Notes: generated from the sequence alone by a model not told the origin. Shown: positions 38,947 to 49,191, counted from the stretch's first letter. The stretch: 64,000 nt of DNA from Promethearchaeia archaeon (GCA_029856105.1 JAHQWH010000193.1:1-64000), one strand, 5' to 3'. Numbers and translations are program-made.

Positions 38947-39537
38947 TTAAGAAAGTTTTTTGTATAAGTTATAATATATTATAAAGACCAAGCTAAAATG
39001 AACTATAATACACGCAAATATGCCTAATGTAAAAAGGAGATATGCGTTATAGATTCCTAAAAGGAATGAAAATATAATATAAGAAATCAGAATTTTTAAG
39101 TCTTTAAATCTAAACCATGTATGAATGTGATATAGCGAAAAAATTAAACTTGAAATCATAATTGTTGAAATTATTTCTAAATTTAGATGGTTTAATAAAA
39201 TCCCTATAAGATAATAGCGAAAAATTAATTCCTCCATTATCATAGTCAACGGAAAAAAGACGAGTAAAACTATTTTACCTTCATCGTTCAAAAGTACCCT
39301 GATAACATCGTGTTGTTTCATTTTTTCTTTACTTTTTTTACCGTACAAAAATGATTCCATCACTTTTCCTAAAACTAAAAGAAGCACAAGCCCTATCAAT
39401 AAAAATAACAAAATCTCTAAGTTAATTTCGCTTACGGTGAGAAAATCGGCGTAAATTCCAAAAAATATTGGAATAATTAAAACTATAACTATTGAAATTA
39501 TAGCTAAATACTTTTTTCCTAATTTCAATTCTTTCAA
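38947..39537 (-). CDS. CPBP family intramembrane metalloprotease
   Basis: MEELIFRYYLIGIL and SLIFSLYHIHTWF motifs; multi-TM. Confidence 0.8.
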   Translation of the reverse strand: MKELKLGKKYLAIISIVIVLIIPIFFGIYADFLTVSEINLEILLFLLIGLVLLLVLGKVMESFLYGKKSKEKMKQHDVIRVLLNDEGKIVLLVFFPLTMIMEELIFRYYLIGILLNHLNLEIISTIMISSLIFSLYHIHTWFRFKDLKILISYIIFSFLLGIYNAYLLFTLGIFACIIVHFSLVFIIYYNLYKKLS

Positions 39538-39638
39538 ACCAATCTTATGATGTTGAAAATAGTAAATTGAATTACATTTAAGTAGTTGAAGCTTTCTAAT
39601 ATATATTATTTTAATCCATATAAATTAAGGTTTAAAAC

Positions 39639-41156
39639 TTGTCAGAATTGTTTCAAAAATTAGAAAATATAGTTAAGGAGAAATATATCTCGAACAGTCT
39701 TTATGTAAGACACGCATATTCGAGGAATGTAGATCCCGTATTGCAAGGTGTCCCTGACATCGTAATTAGACCGAAAGATGCAAAAGAAATTTCTGAGATT
39801 TTGAAAGTTGCAAACGAGGATAATGTCCCCGTTACTCCCCGTGGCGGCGGTGATTGTGAATTTGGCGGTAGTAAACCAATAGGAGATGGCGGCATTGTCT
39901 TGGATTTAAAACGTATGAATAATATAGTTAATTTAGATCAAGAAAATCTTATCGTAACCGTTGAGGCTGGAATCTCTTGGGCAAAGTTAAACGAATACTT
40001 GTGTCATTTTGGATTATACACTGGATGTTTAGGTCCAGGCTCCGGGTTAACTGCATCAGTGGGAGGAGGCATTTCACATCAATCAGTAGGAGGTGGGGGG
40101 TGTGCGAAATACGGTTCGTGCACAAATCAATTAGTTTCTTTAGAAGTAGTTTTACCAACAGGCGAAATTATTGAAACTGGATCTCAAGCAAATAAGTTTT
40201 CAAAGTTTCCGTTTAATAGATTTGGGAATGGGCCAGACTTAGCAAGTCTTTTTTGTGGTGATAATGGCATTTTAGGTGTAAAAACAAAAGCTTCGCTACA
40301 AATATTTCCAAAACCTCCATTTGCGGATTATAAAACATTTCTCATGCCACGAAAATCTGAAGAAGTATCAGCAAAAATTTTTACAGAATTTAGGCGTAAA
40401 GGGATTGATGTTTACGATTCGATGTATTTTATGGATTTATTAGTAAGAGTAGGCACAGAAAAAGGAATTTTTCCTTTATGGGAAAACTTAAAGAGAAAAA
40501 GGGGTACAATGTTTTACACCGTAGAAGCTAACTCGGAAAAAGAACTTGAAGAGAAAGTTAAACAGTTAGATAAGATTTTTCTACAAAATAAAGCAGAAGA
40601 ATTAGGTCCAGAAATTGCAGACGGGAACATAGGGAAATGGCACTACGAAGAGCAAGGACATTGGTTAATTGCACATAATTTATGGGGGTTAGTCCCTGGC
40701 TTTACAGCATTAGACGCAGAATGTCACACGCCAATAACCGCTTATCCCGGAATTTTAAAAGATGTAGAACTTTGGGATTTTGAACATTCTAATGAAATGG
40801 AACAAATTTTAGATGTTTCAGGAATGCGACCAATTTCTGGAGCGGGTCCAATTATACTAATTGGAGATCACAACGTTGAGCTAACAACCGGATTTACAAG
40901 CTTCGAAAGCTATATTGATGGAAAAAATTATGAATTTCTTAAAGAATTAAACATCAAACTTTGGAAATCGCTACTCGAAAGAATAACTAAACACGGAGTA
41001 ACATGGTACATGGTAGGGGATATTCTCAGTAGACTTTTGGTAGAAATTGGAGCGTTTCAGCCAGAATATTTTAAATTTATGAAATCAATAAAAAAAATGC
41101 TTGACCCTGAATTCATTTTAAGCAGAGGAAAATTTAATTTTTGGGGAGAAAAATAA
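39639..41156 (+). CDS. FAD-binding oxidoreductase (GlcD-like), tandem paralogue 1
   Basis: PDIVIRPKDAKEISEILKVANEDNVPVTPRGGGDCEFGGSKPIGDGGIVLDLKRMNNIVNLDQENLIVTVEAGISW. Confidence 0.9.
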   Translation: MSELFQKLENIVKEKYISNSLYVRHAYSRNVDPVLQGVPDIVIRPKDAKEISEILKVANEDNVPVTPRGGGDCEFGGSKPIGDGGIVLDLKRMNNIVNLDQENLIVTVEAGISWAKLNEYLCHFGLYTGCLGPGSGLTASVGGGISHQSVGGGGCAKYGSCTNQLVSLEVVLPTGEIIETGSQANKFSKFPFNRFGNGPDLASLFCGDNGILGVKTKASLQIFPKPPFADYKTFLMPRKSEEVSAKIFTEFRRKGIDVYDSMYFMDLLVRVGTEKGIFPLWENLKRKRGTMFYTVEANSEKELEEKVKQLDKIFLQNKAEELGPEIADGNIGKWHYEEQGHWLIAHNLWGLVPGFTALDAECHTPITAYPGILKDVELWDFEHSNEMEQILDVSGMRPISGAGPIILIGDHNVELTTGFTSFESYIDGKNYEFLKELNIKLWKSLLERITKHGVTWYMVGDILSRLLVEIGAFQPEYFKFMKSIKKMLDPEFILSRGKFNFWGEK

Positions 41157-41189
41157 AAAGCAAATGTCATTAGAAAAAGGAGCAAAAAA

Positions 41190-41504
41190 ATGTTTAGTAA
41201 AAGGACTTATCTTGAAAATAACGTTGGGAATATAGTTAAAGTAAAAGGTAGAATTTCTAAAGTAATCTGGCAACATATGACAGCTCTTATTAATTCTCAT
41301 CCACACATGAATTATTTCGACTTAGCTGATAGTTATCAAATTATAGTTTATACTAAGGACCAGATTTCTTGTGAAGGTCAGATCGAAATAACTGGGAAAG
41401 TAACGATGCTAGAGAGTGATTACAATAATCCTGAAGCCAAAATTAGCGATAAATTTGCTGAATATCATATAATTGCAGATTCTTGGAAATGTATTGAAGA
41501 ATGA
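41190..41504 (+). CDS. Small protein, possible OB-fold
   Basis: VGNIVKVKGRISKVIWQHMTAL...QIIVYTKDQISCEGQIEITGKVTMLE...YHIIADSWKCIEE pattern. Confidence 0.55.
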   Translation: MFSKRTYLENNVGNIVKVKGRISKVIWQHMTALINSHPHMNYFDLADSYQIIVYTKDQISCEGQIEITGKVTMLESDYNNPEAKISDKFAEYHIIADSWKCIEE

Positions 41505-41634
41505 TTAAAAAATGAGAAAGTTTGAAAATAAATAAATCAAAAATTTTAATTTGATTAGAATTAGAAAACATTTAAGTAATTTATAGAGTCTATTATAAAT
41601 TGTTTTTATTAAATTGTTAAGAGGTTTAAGAAAA

Positions 41635-43149
41635 TTGTCTGAAGTATATAAAAAATTAGAAAATATCGTTAAAGAGAAATTCATCTCTAATAGTATTTAT
41701 GTCCGGCACGCGTATTCAAGAAATGTAGATCCCGTTTTACAAGGCGTACCTGATATAGTAATTAGACCGAAAGATGCTCAAGAGATTGCAGAAATTCTTA
41801 AAATTGCAAACATTGAAAATATCCCCGTTACACCTCGTGGAGGCGGGGATTGTGAATTCGGTGGAAGCAAACCCATAGGGGATGGTGGAATTGTATTAGA
41901 TATGAAAAGAATGAACGAGGTTATCAATTTAGACCAAGAAAATCTTATTGTAACCGTTGAAGCCGGAATTTCTTGGGGAAAATTAAACGAATACTTGTGT
42001 CATTATGGACTTTATACGGGTTGTATGGGACCGGGTTCCGGAATGACTGCGGCGATAGGAGGAGGAATATCTCATCATTCAGTAGGTGGAGGGGGGTGTG
42101 CGAAATATGGAGCCTGTACTAATCAATTGGTTTCATTGGAAGTAGTCCTTCCGACGGGTGATATCATAGAAACGGGCTCTCAAGCTAATAAGTACTCCAA
42201 ATTCCCATTCAATCGATTTGGTAATGGTCCTGATTTAGCGGGACTTTTCTGTGGTGACAATGGAATTTTTGGCGTGAAAACTAAAGTTTCGTTACAAATA
42301 TTTCCAAGACCACCATTCGCAGCATATAAAACATTTCAATTACCTCGAAAAGAGAGGGAAGTTTCGGCAAAAATAATGACTGACATTAGGCAAAAGGGAA
42401 TTGATGTTTACGATGTTATGTATATAATGGATCTTATTGTTAGAATAGGTTGTGAGCAAGGAATGTTTCCTTTTTGGGAAAACTTGAAAAAAAAGAGAGG
42501 TATAATCTTTTATACGATCGAAGCAAATTCGGAAAAAGAATTAGAGGAGAAAATAAAACAATTAGACGAAATTATGCTAAATAATAAGACAGAAAAATTA
42601 GATCCAGAAATTTCTGACGGGAACATGGCTAAATGGCATTATACTGAACAAGGTCATTGGCAATTCTATCATAACTTATGGGGCATGTCTCCCTGCATGG
42701 AACCATTAACAGCAGAATGTTTTAGCTCGATCAATTCATATCCTCCAATTTTAAACGACATTGACCAATGGGATATGGAACATAACGAAGATATGCAAAA
42801 AATTTTAAATATAACAAAAAGTCGTCCGATTGCAGGGAGTGGACCAATATTATTAATTGATGGAAATAACGTAGAAATAACATGTGGTTTTACTAGCTTT
42901 GGAAGTTATTTCGATGGAGAAATTCATGAAATTCTTAAGGAACTAGATTTAAAGCTCTGGAAATCGCTATTAGAAAGAGTGACAAAAAGCGGGGTTCAGT
43001 GGTATATGATGGGAGATTTTATGTCTCGTTTGATGGTCGATATTGGAGCTTATACGCCAGAGTATTATAATTTTATGAAATCAATAAAAAAAGTTCTTGA
43101 CCCTAAATCAATACTAAGTAGAGGAAAATTTAATTTTTGGGGGGATTGA
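41635..43149 (+). CDS. FAD-binding oxidoreductase (GlcD-like), tandem paralogue 2
   Basis: Aligns along its length to paralogue 1; start refined to TTG aligned with MSELFQKLEN of paralogue 1. Confidence 0.9.
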   Translation: MSEVYKKLENIVKEKFISNSIYVRHAYSRNVDPVLQGVPDIVIRPKDAQEIAEILKIANIENIPVTPRGGGDCEFGGSKPIGDGGIVLDMKRMNEVINLDQENLIVTVEAGISWGKLNEYLCHYGLYTGCMGPGSGMTAAIGGGISHHSVGGGGCAKYGACTNQLVSLEVVLPTGDIIETGSQANKYSKFPFNRFGNGPDLAGLFCGDNGIFGVKTKVSLQIFPRPPFAAYKTFQLPRKEREVSAKIMTDIRQKGIDVYDVMYIMDLIVRIGCEQGMFPFWENLKKKRGIIFYTIEANSEKELEEKIKQLDEIMLNNKTEKLDPEISDGNMAKWHYTEQGHWQFYHNLWGMSPCMEPLTAECFSSINSYPPILNDIDQWDMEHNEDMQKILNITKSRPIAGSGPILLIDGNNVEITCGFTSFGSYFDGEIHEILKELDLKLWKSLLERVTKSGVQWYMMGDFMSRLMVDIGAYTPEYYNFMKSIKKVLDPKSILSRGKFNFWGD

Positions 43150-43153
43150 AAAA

Positions 43154-44386
43154 ATGAGTGAGTTAAAACATTTAAAGAATGAATGGAAAGCCATATTCAG
43201 CTGTATGGGGTGCGGAGACTGTGGGTATGCCATAAGACCCGCAGTTGATAGATATTTAACTTGTCCGGTTTTAGAAGCTAAAGGAGAAGGAGGTTTTGAA
43301 ATTTATTTTGCTCGAGGAAGAATGAACGTTCTTAAAAGCATATTAGAAGGACAGATTCCTCTTTCCAGAGAGCTCGCAGAATTCGTTTACGAGTGTATGG
43401 AATGCGGAAATTGCACAGAAGTGTGTCATATGTCTCAAAACGAGTATATCGTTCTTAATACATCTAAATGGATCGACCATGTAAAAGTATGGGAAGCGTT
43501 ACGAAAAGATCTAATAGAAGCTGGATTCGCTCCCCTTGATAGACACGGTAAATTAATTGATTACATGAACGACGAAGGTATGAGAAATCCTTACGGCGAA
43601 GAAGAAGCAAAAAAATTCGAGTGGACAACCGAATTTCCGGAAATCAAGGATAAAGGAGATTTAGTGTTTTTTGGAGGGTGCACGATGCCTTTAAGACAAG
43701 TAGATGCATTGAAAAGTATGATGAAAATTTTAAAAGCTGCTGGAAAAGTTATCGCAATGTCTAAAAATGAGTGGTGCTGTGGTTCGGTTGCCTTAAGAAT
43801 CGGCGACGAAAAAGCTTTAACAGATATAATTAGGCATAACATAGAAGTTTTTAAGAATATGGGCGCTAAAACAGTCTTTACAGCGTGTGCAGGATGTTAT
43901 CGAACTTGGAAAAAGGATTATCCTGAATTGCTCGGTGAGGAATTACCGTTTGAAATAAAGCATATTACGGAAATTTTAGTTGAGATGTTAAATAATGACG
44001 AAATACCATTTAAATCCGTAGAAGGTTCGGAAATGATAACTTGGCACGATCCTTGCCATTTAGGCCGTCACATGGATCTTTACGAAATACCTAGAGAAGT
44101 ACTATCGAAAATTCCGGGAATTGAACTAGTAGAAATGAAAAGAAACCGTAAGAATGCCTGGTGTTGTGGAGCTGGAGGAGGCGTAAAAAGTCAATTTCCC
44201 GAATTAGCTCTTGACATCTCAAAAGAGAGAATTCAAGAAGCCATAGATACGGGCGCAAATATCTTAACTACGAGTTGTCCATTCTGTATTGGCAATTTTA
44301 GAGACGCTTATAAGGAAATGGAAACGGAAGTTCGAGAAAAAATTCAAGTTATTGATATAATTGATTTGATCGCAAATAAAATTTAA
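43154..44386 (+). CDS. (Fe-S)-binding CCG-domain oxidoreductase partner
   Basis: CMGCGDCGYAIRP, CMECGNCTEVCHM, CCGSVALRIGD, WHDPCHLGRHMDLYEIPREVL, CCGAGGGVKSQFPELA. Confidence 0.9.
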   Translation: MSELKHLKNEWKAIFSCMGCGDCGYAIRPAVDRYLTCPVLEAKGEGGFEIYFARGRMNVLKSILEGQIPLSRELAEFVYECMECGNCTEVCHMSQNEYIVLNTSKWIDHVKVWEALRKDLIEAGFAPLDRHGKLIDYMNDEGMRNPYGEEEAKKFEWTTEFPEIKDKGDLVFFGGCTMPLRQVDALKSMMKILKAAGKVIAMSKNEWCCGSVALRIGDEKALTDIIRHNIEVFKNMGAKTVFTACAGCYRTWKKDYPELLGEELPFEIKHITEILVEMLNNDEIPFKSVEGSEMITWHDPCHLGRHMDLYEIPREVLSKIPGIELVEMKRNRKNAWCCGAGGGVKSQFPELALDISKERIQEAIDTGANILTTSCPFCIGNFRDAYKEMETEVREKIQVIDIIDLIANKI

Positions 44387-44462
44387 AATATTAAATTTTT
44401 TTCTATTTCTACTTTTTATTAAGTATGGAAATATTCAAAAATGACCAAATTTTTTCCTTATT

Positions 44463-45140
44463 ATGGGGAATTTGGATATTTATCTACAACCTACTAAATT
44501 TTTTGATTTTAACAAGAAATTTGTTCGGGATAAAGCTTTTAAAATTACAGAAGGGTTAGAAACTGAAAAAGAAAAAGCAATTGCTCTTTTCTATTGGGTA
44601 AGAGATGAAATTAAATATAACATGCACACATATATTCCGTCAATAAAGGCAAATTTTAAAGCAAGCGTAACTCTACGACGAAAAAATGGTTTTTGCGTCT
44701 CAAAATCCGTACTATTATCTTCCTTTGCGAGGGCTATTGGAATTCCCGCGAGTATTCATTTAGTAGACTTGATAAATCATAAGATCTCTCAAAAAATTAT
44801 AGATTTTATGGGAACTAATGTCATGCATTATCATGGCTATAGCGAGCTTTATCTGAATAATAAATGGGTAAAATTAACGCCTTCATTTGACCCGAAAACA
44901 GCAATAAAGGGTGGTTTTATTCCTATGGTTGAATTCGATGGCGAAAACGACGCTGTTTTTGCTGTATACGATAATGAAGGTAAGCTATTTGGAGAATACA
45001 CCATGGATAGAGGGATACACGCAGATTTACCGCTTGAGGAAATTGAACGAGTATTTGAAGAAAAATATCCCATATTTTCTGAATATAAAAAAGGACTCCC
45101 TATTCTACCCGTAAAAGATAAAACTTTAACATATAAATAA
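44463..45140 (+). CDS. Transglutaminase-like domain protein
   Basis: ETEKEKAIALFYWVRDEIKYNMHT...RRKNGFCVSKSVLLSSFARAIGIPASIHLVDL...HGYSELYLNNKWVKLTPSFDP; Cys-His-Asp arrangement. Confidence 0.88.
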   Translation: MGNLDIYLQPTKFFDFNKKFVRDKAFKITEGLETEKEKAIALFYWVRDEIKYNMHTYIPSIKANFKASVTLRRKNGFCVSKSVLLSSFARAIGIPASIHLVDLINHKISQKIIDFMGTNVMHYHGYSELYLNNKWVKLTPSFDPKTAIKGGFIPMVEFDGENDAVFAVYDNEGKLFGEYTMDRGIHADLPLEEIERVFEEKYPIFSEYKKGLPILPVKDKTLTYK

Positions 45141-45149
45141 AATAGAAAT

Positions 45150-46076
45150 TTAACTAAAATAGCTTTCTTTTAAACCTAATTCTCGTAAATATATTTTAAA
45201 TTTACCTAATTTTCCCTCATAGTTTCCGGCAGAAATCTTAAGCAAGCCATCCATGTCTAAAATTCCTTCTATTACTTTTGCCATTGTTAACTCAACGGTT
45301 TCAAGATCAAGGGCGTTGAAAATTATTTCAGGAATAGATAAAGCTCCTTCAGGAACCTCAAATTCTTCTGGGGATAATTTATCTTTCAACGTTGGGCAGA
45401 AAGGATGATTTGTAGGTGGTCCAATCTCAGGAAATTTAGCATCTGCTGGAACTGGTTTAGATCCTGCTGAACATATGTCAAAAGTGGTGCATACATTGTT
45501 TAATCCTGCGATAATTCTTACGGCTTCTCGCCCTACCTTGATACCCGAATCGACAGAATCGCAAAATAACCATAAATTTCCCCCCATTATTCCTTTCGCA
45601 TAAGATATTTCTTCTTCAATTAAAAAATCGAAACCCATCATAATCGGAACTGAAATTAGCTTTCGATCGAATTTTTCAACTATTTCTTCGTATCCATCTC
45701 CGCAATGTCCCACATTATCCATCATATTAAATTTAGTATCAATTTTTTTAGGATAATAATCAAAAACGGCCGTGGTTGGAACTACAAGAATACCTTGTCT
45801 CATTCTCCTTCCTAATTGTTCGTAGAATTTAGCTTGAGCTTTTTTTCCCGTACCAGTGACCCACAATTGAACGATTGCCCCTAATCTTCCATCAATTGTC
45901 TCTTTTTCAGAAAGCCACCTTACGATCCCCCCTTCAGCATCTCCAAAAACCGTAGAAGGTAACGCAGTGAAGGCATTTACGGCTCTATTTAGGAATTCAG
46001 CATCTTGAGCAGTCACCATTAACTGAATAACAAGGCCTTCAAAAGCTTCACAATAAGTATTATCAATAATCGTCAT
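45150..46076 (-). CDS. ftr: Formylmethanofuran:tetrahydromethanopterin formyltransferase
   Basis: DTYCEAF-type start, VPTTAVFDYYP, GDGYEEIVEKFDRKLISVPIMMGFDFLIEEE, GIMGGNLWLFCDS, characteristic of Ftr. Confidence 0.87.
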   Translation of the reverse strand: MTIIDNTYCEAFEGLVIQLMVTAQDAEFLNRAVNAFTALPSTVFGDAEGGIVRWLSEKETIDGRLGAIVQLWVTGTGKKAQAKFYEQLGRRMRQGILVVPTTAVFDYYPKKIDTKFNMMDNVGHCGDGYEEIVEKFDRKLISVPIMMGFDFLIEEEISYAKGIMGGNLWLFCDSVDSGIKVGREAVRIIAGLNNVCTTFDICSAGSKPVPADAKFPEIGPPTNHPFCPTLKDKLSPEEFEVPEGALSIPEIIFNALDLETVELTMAKVIEGILDMDGLLKISAGNYEGKLGKFKIYLRELGLKESYFS

Positions 46077-46215
46077 TTTATAAATTCACTATTTAAATTC
46101 TCATAATTCTAAGATAATATCAAAATGTTTTGATTAGATAAAAATTTAAAATCAAATGCTTATTAACTAGTAATTAATATTAAGTATAATTTTAATATGA
46201 AAAAATATACTGTGA

Positions 46216-47148
46216 ATGAATATTATGCCAGTTGGAATATATCTCTATGAAATTGACGAATCATTTGGACCAAATGTATTAGCAGAATATTATTTGGCTC
46301 AAGAAAATAAAATTGATCTAGAAATTTTAAAAGAATTCGAAGAACAACACATCCAAAAAGAATTTTTGGATACAATATGTTGGAGAGAAGATTTAAGGTT
46401 TTACTCATCAAAGATAAGTGCAGAATCTATTGAAAGAGACAATCTCTTTTTAGGTTTCGTCTTTAAAAAAGACGAGGACTTAGTTTCTTTGAAGAGTATA
46501 CTCGATAACATCGCTGCTAAAGTTGTTGAAGAATTTTCAAAGGAGAAAGGAAAATTAGAAGCGTTGCTTAAAAAAGAATTTGATTCCATTTTCACTTTAA
46601 TGGAAAAATTAAAAGAACCGACTCTGATTAAAGAAACCATCAATGATAAAACTAAAAAAATGCTTGACAACGGAAAGTTGCAAGAAGCTAGAGAATTAAT
46701 CAATTTAGGTGAAGACATTCCTGAGAAGTTGTCAGAGGAGATCAAACTTGCTGAGCAATTATTAATTGATAAATTTTATAAAAAGGCTAGGAAAAGCTTT
46801 CTTAAAGCTGCTGAATTAGCCAATATCATCCAAGAAAACGATGTTGTCTTGTTTTTGACAAGCAAAGCTGACCAAGTAGTAAAATTTCCCGAATTAATTA
46901 AAGATCGCGAAAAGATACATGGAGATATGGAAAAAAAAATTGAGGAGTTCCAACAAAATAAGCTTCATCTATATCACGAGTTAATCAGACCTGTAGATGC
47001 TTTAATAAATATTTCAAATTCGTTTGAGAATCACGAATTAACAATGAGTTTAACTGAATTGTTAAAGAATTTCAAGAGAGCAGACCAACTAGCAAAGGAA
47101 TTATTTAATTTAGATACAAAAATTAAAGAAAATTTCGAAAAACTTTAA
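46216..47148 (+). CDS. Longin-like N-terminal domain with helical C-terminus, unknown function
   Basis: VGIYLYEIDESFGPNVLAEYYL...LRFYSSKISAESIERDNLFLGFVFKKDEDLVSLKSILDNIAAKVVEEF pattern; helical remainder. Confidence 0.5.
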   Translation: MNIMPVGIYLYEIDESFGPNVLAEYYLAQENKIDLEILKEFEEQHIQKEFLDTICWREDLRFYSSKISAESIERDNLFLGFVFKKDEDLVSLKSILDNIAAKVVEEFSKEKGKLEALLKKEFDSIFTLMEKLKEPTLIKETINDKTKKMLDNGKLQEARELINLGEDIPEKLSEEIKLAEQLLIDKFYKKARKSFLKAAELANIIQENDVVLFLTSKADQVVKFPELIKDREKIHGDMEKKIEEFQQNKLHLYHELIRPVDALINISNSFENHELTMSLTELLKNFKRADQLAKELFNLDTKIKENFEKL

Positions 47149-47184
47149 TTATTTTTAAATTAAAAAAGAGATGTTTTAAGCTTT

Positions 47185-49014
47185 TTATAATTCAGTATCC
47201 TCTGAAGGTTCTTCAACTTGAGGAGGGACATATTCTCCAATATCGGTGAAAATTATCTTTGCAATATTCCATCCTTCTTTAGTTGGGGATTTTAACGCAT
47301 TTGCTATTAAATTTTCTCCTAACTCGTTGTTCAACTCTACTTTATGAATATCTTTATTGTTTTGCAAAATCATGTCAAATTTCGCACCGCCGCTACCCGT
47401 TGGCACGATTAGTATAGCTGAATCAATAGCTTTTTGATCAATTGCATCTTTCAATCTTTTAGCTGCGTAATAACCAGCAACCCCTGCACTTCTATCGAAA
47501 TTCTTGCAGGAAGGTATTTCTAAACCCCATTTTTTACCACCAGTTTCAATTAAAGCAGCTAAAGTTTGAGATTTCTTGCCAAGCATAAATTTATATTCCA
47601 TTTGAGTTTTAAATTTTTTTCCTTTTTGATCTCCTACGTTATCAATACATTTTAGTGCGGCACCCGCAACCGATTGAGGATTAACATCAATAGCATATTC
47701 CTCTTCCGCTAATATTTCTTCAATAGTCCTTTTAATAATTTCTCTAGGCTTCGAAAAATCTATTACTTCTTCCTCTTCTGTTTGCGGTTTTGCTGTTGCT
47801 ACCATATCTATGCCTGCCTCTAATAATTCTTCTACGCTCATTTCGTCAGTCACAATTTTCTCAATAAATCTCCTGCAAAGTTTGATTGAATTCCTTGGAT
47901 TTCCTTGAGTCTTTTCGTAAATCATCTCAATTAATTTTTCGTTTAATGGAAATAACGGGTATAATGGAGGATTTAAATTATTATCTTCCCAAAAGACTTC
48001 CATAGACTTACTAAAGTAAATTTTTAAATCGTTCAAACTAAAAGGTTTTAACTCTTGTTCAGGTTCCATCCTTGAGCGTAGTGGTTGATCTGCGATCTCT
48101 AAAATACGTGGCCAGATTTCTTTTAAAACAGCAACAACGATAACCAAACTTTTAACTTCATTATATAATCGTTTTAATATTTCAAGCAATTTTTGTTCTG
48201 CAAGTTCGCCATGCATCCTATAAGGAGACTCTAACTCGTCAAAATAAAGAATAAGCACTCTATCTAAATTTTCAGTAATAATTTTAATCATGGCAAGGCA
48301 TACATCGTCCTCTTCCACAACTGAATTAATTCCAAGTTCACTCAATTCTTCGTCTTGTAAGTCTTCACCGAGAAGCCATCTTTCAGCAAGACCTCTTTTA
48401 TTTTTATCTAATTGATAAGTTACAAGGGCCTTAACACAATCAGCAAATACTCCAGGGAATTCTCTTATGCCTATTTGAATAACTTCATCGATTTTAGGTT
48501 TCTGAAACAATCCCCCCTTTTTACCTCCCCATTTTTCTCTAACTAGTTTTTTTGAGACGATATCGAGAATTTCTGGTCCACATTCTTCAATAATGCAAGT
48601 ATATACGTGGAGTAAAACTCGAATTGCCGCAGGTGGGCTCGGTACATAAACTATTGTCCAATCAACTGGTTCCAGTTGACTCGCCTCTATTTCTTCTGCT
48701 TCAACAGTTTGTTCTATCTTTCTTTTATTTTCTCTCTCTTTGTCCTTAAATGAATGGTAGGCGTGAGTTTTTCCTGTGCCCGCTGAACCTAACAACGGTA
48801 ACATTCTACTTGATTTATCGCGCGATGTCTGGCGTACTAATCTATAAACTTCACGATCAATATAACTTCTTGGCCTACTTATATCAATTTTGTCGGGGAT
48901 ATCTCCTCGTGAGACAAAATTGCTGAATGGCAAGATCGGGGCTTCTCTTAGAACATCTAAATACATTTCTTTATCGTCGTCACTTAATTCTGAATAAATA
49001 AAAATCAACTCCAT
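47185..49014 (-). CDS. AAA+ ATPase with C-terminal alpha/beta domain (possibly nuclease-like)
   Basis: LLGSAGTGKTHAYHSF Walker A; RVLILYFDELESPY Walker B; C-terminal GGKKWGLEIPS...SAILIVPTGSGGAKFDMIL. Confidence 0.8.
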   Translation of the reverse strand: MELIFIYSELSDDDKEMYLDVLREAPILPFSNFVSRGDIPDKIDISRPRSYIDREVYRLVRQTSRDKSSRMLPLLGSAGTGKTHAYHSFKDKERENKRKIEQTVEAEEIEASQLEPVDWTIVYVPSPPAAIRVLLHVYTCIIEECGPEILDIVSKKLVREKWGGKKGGLFQKPKIDEVIQIGIREFPGVFADCVKALVTYQLDKNKRGLAERWLLGEDLQDEELSELGINSVVEEDDVCLAMIKIITENLDRVLILYFDELESPYRMHGELAEQKLLEILKRLYNEVKSLVIVVAVLKEIWPRILEIADQPLRSRMEPEQELKPFSLNDLKIYFSKSMEVFWEDNNLNPPLYPLFPLNEKLIEMIYEKTQGNPRNSIKLCRRFIEKIVTDEMSVEELLEAGIDMVATAKPQTEEEEVIDFSKPREIIKRTIEEILAEEEYAIDVNPQSVAGAALKCIDNVGDQKGKKFKTQMEYKFMLGKKSQTLAALIETGGKKWGLEIPSCKNFDRSAGVAGYYAAKRLKDAIDQKAIDSAILIVPTGSGGAKFDMILQNNKDIHKVELNNELGENLIANALKSPTKEGWNIAKIIFTDIGEYVPPQVEEPSEDTEL

Positions 49015-49091
49015 TTAATTACTTTAAATATTATGTATCAAATTTTTTGATTGGAATAACTTTATTAAACTAAACAATTTTTTCTAGAATA

Positions 49092-49114
49092 AAAGCTATT
49101 ATGTTTATAGCTTT
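49092..49114. promoter_or_regulatory. Inverted repeat AAAGCTAT-N7-ATAGCTTT in the divergent AAA+/Hsp20 promoter region
   Basis: Perfect 8-bp arms just upstream of AT-rich TATA-like stretch before hsp20. Confidence 0.5.
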
Positions 49115-49191
49115 AGTATTTATATTTAAATCTATATTTAAAAATTTAAGTGTAATTAATATCTACATATATTTTACTAGGATGTGATACT

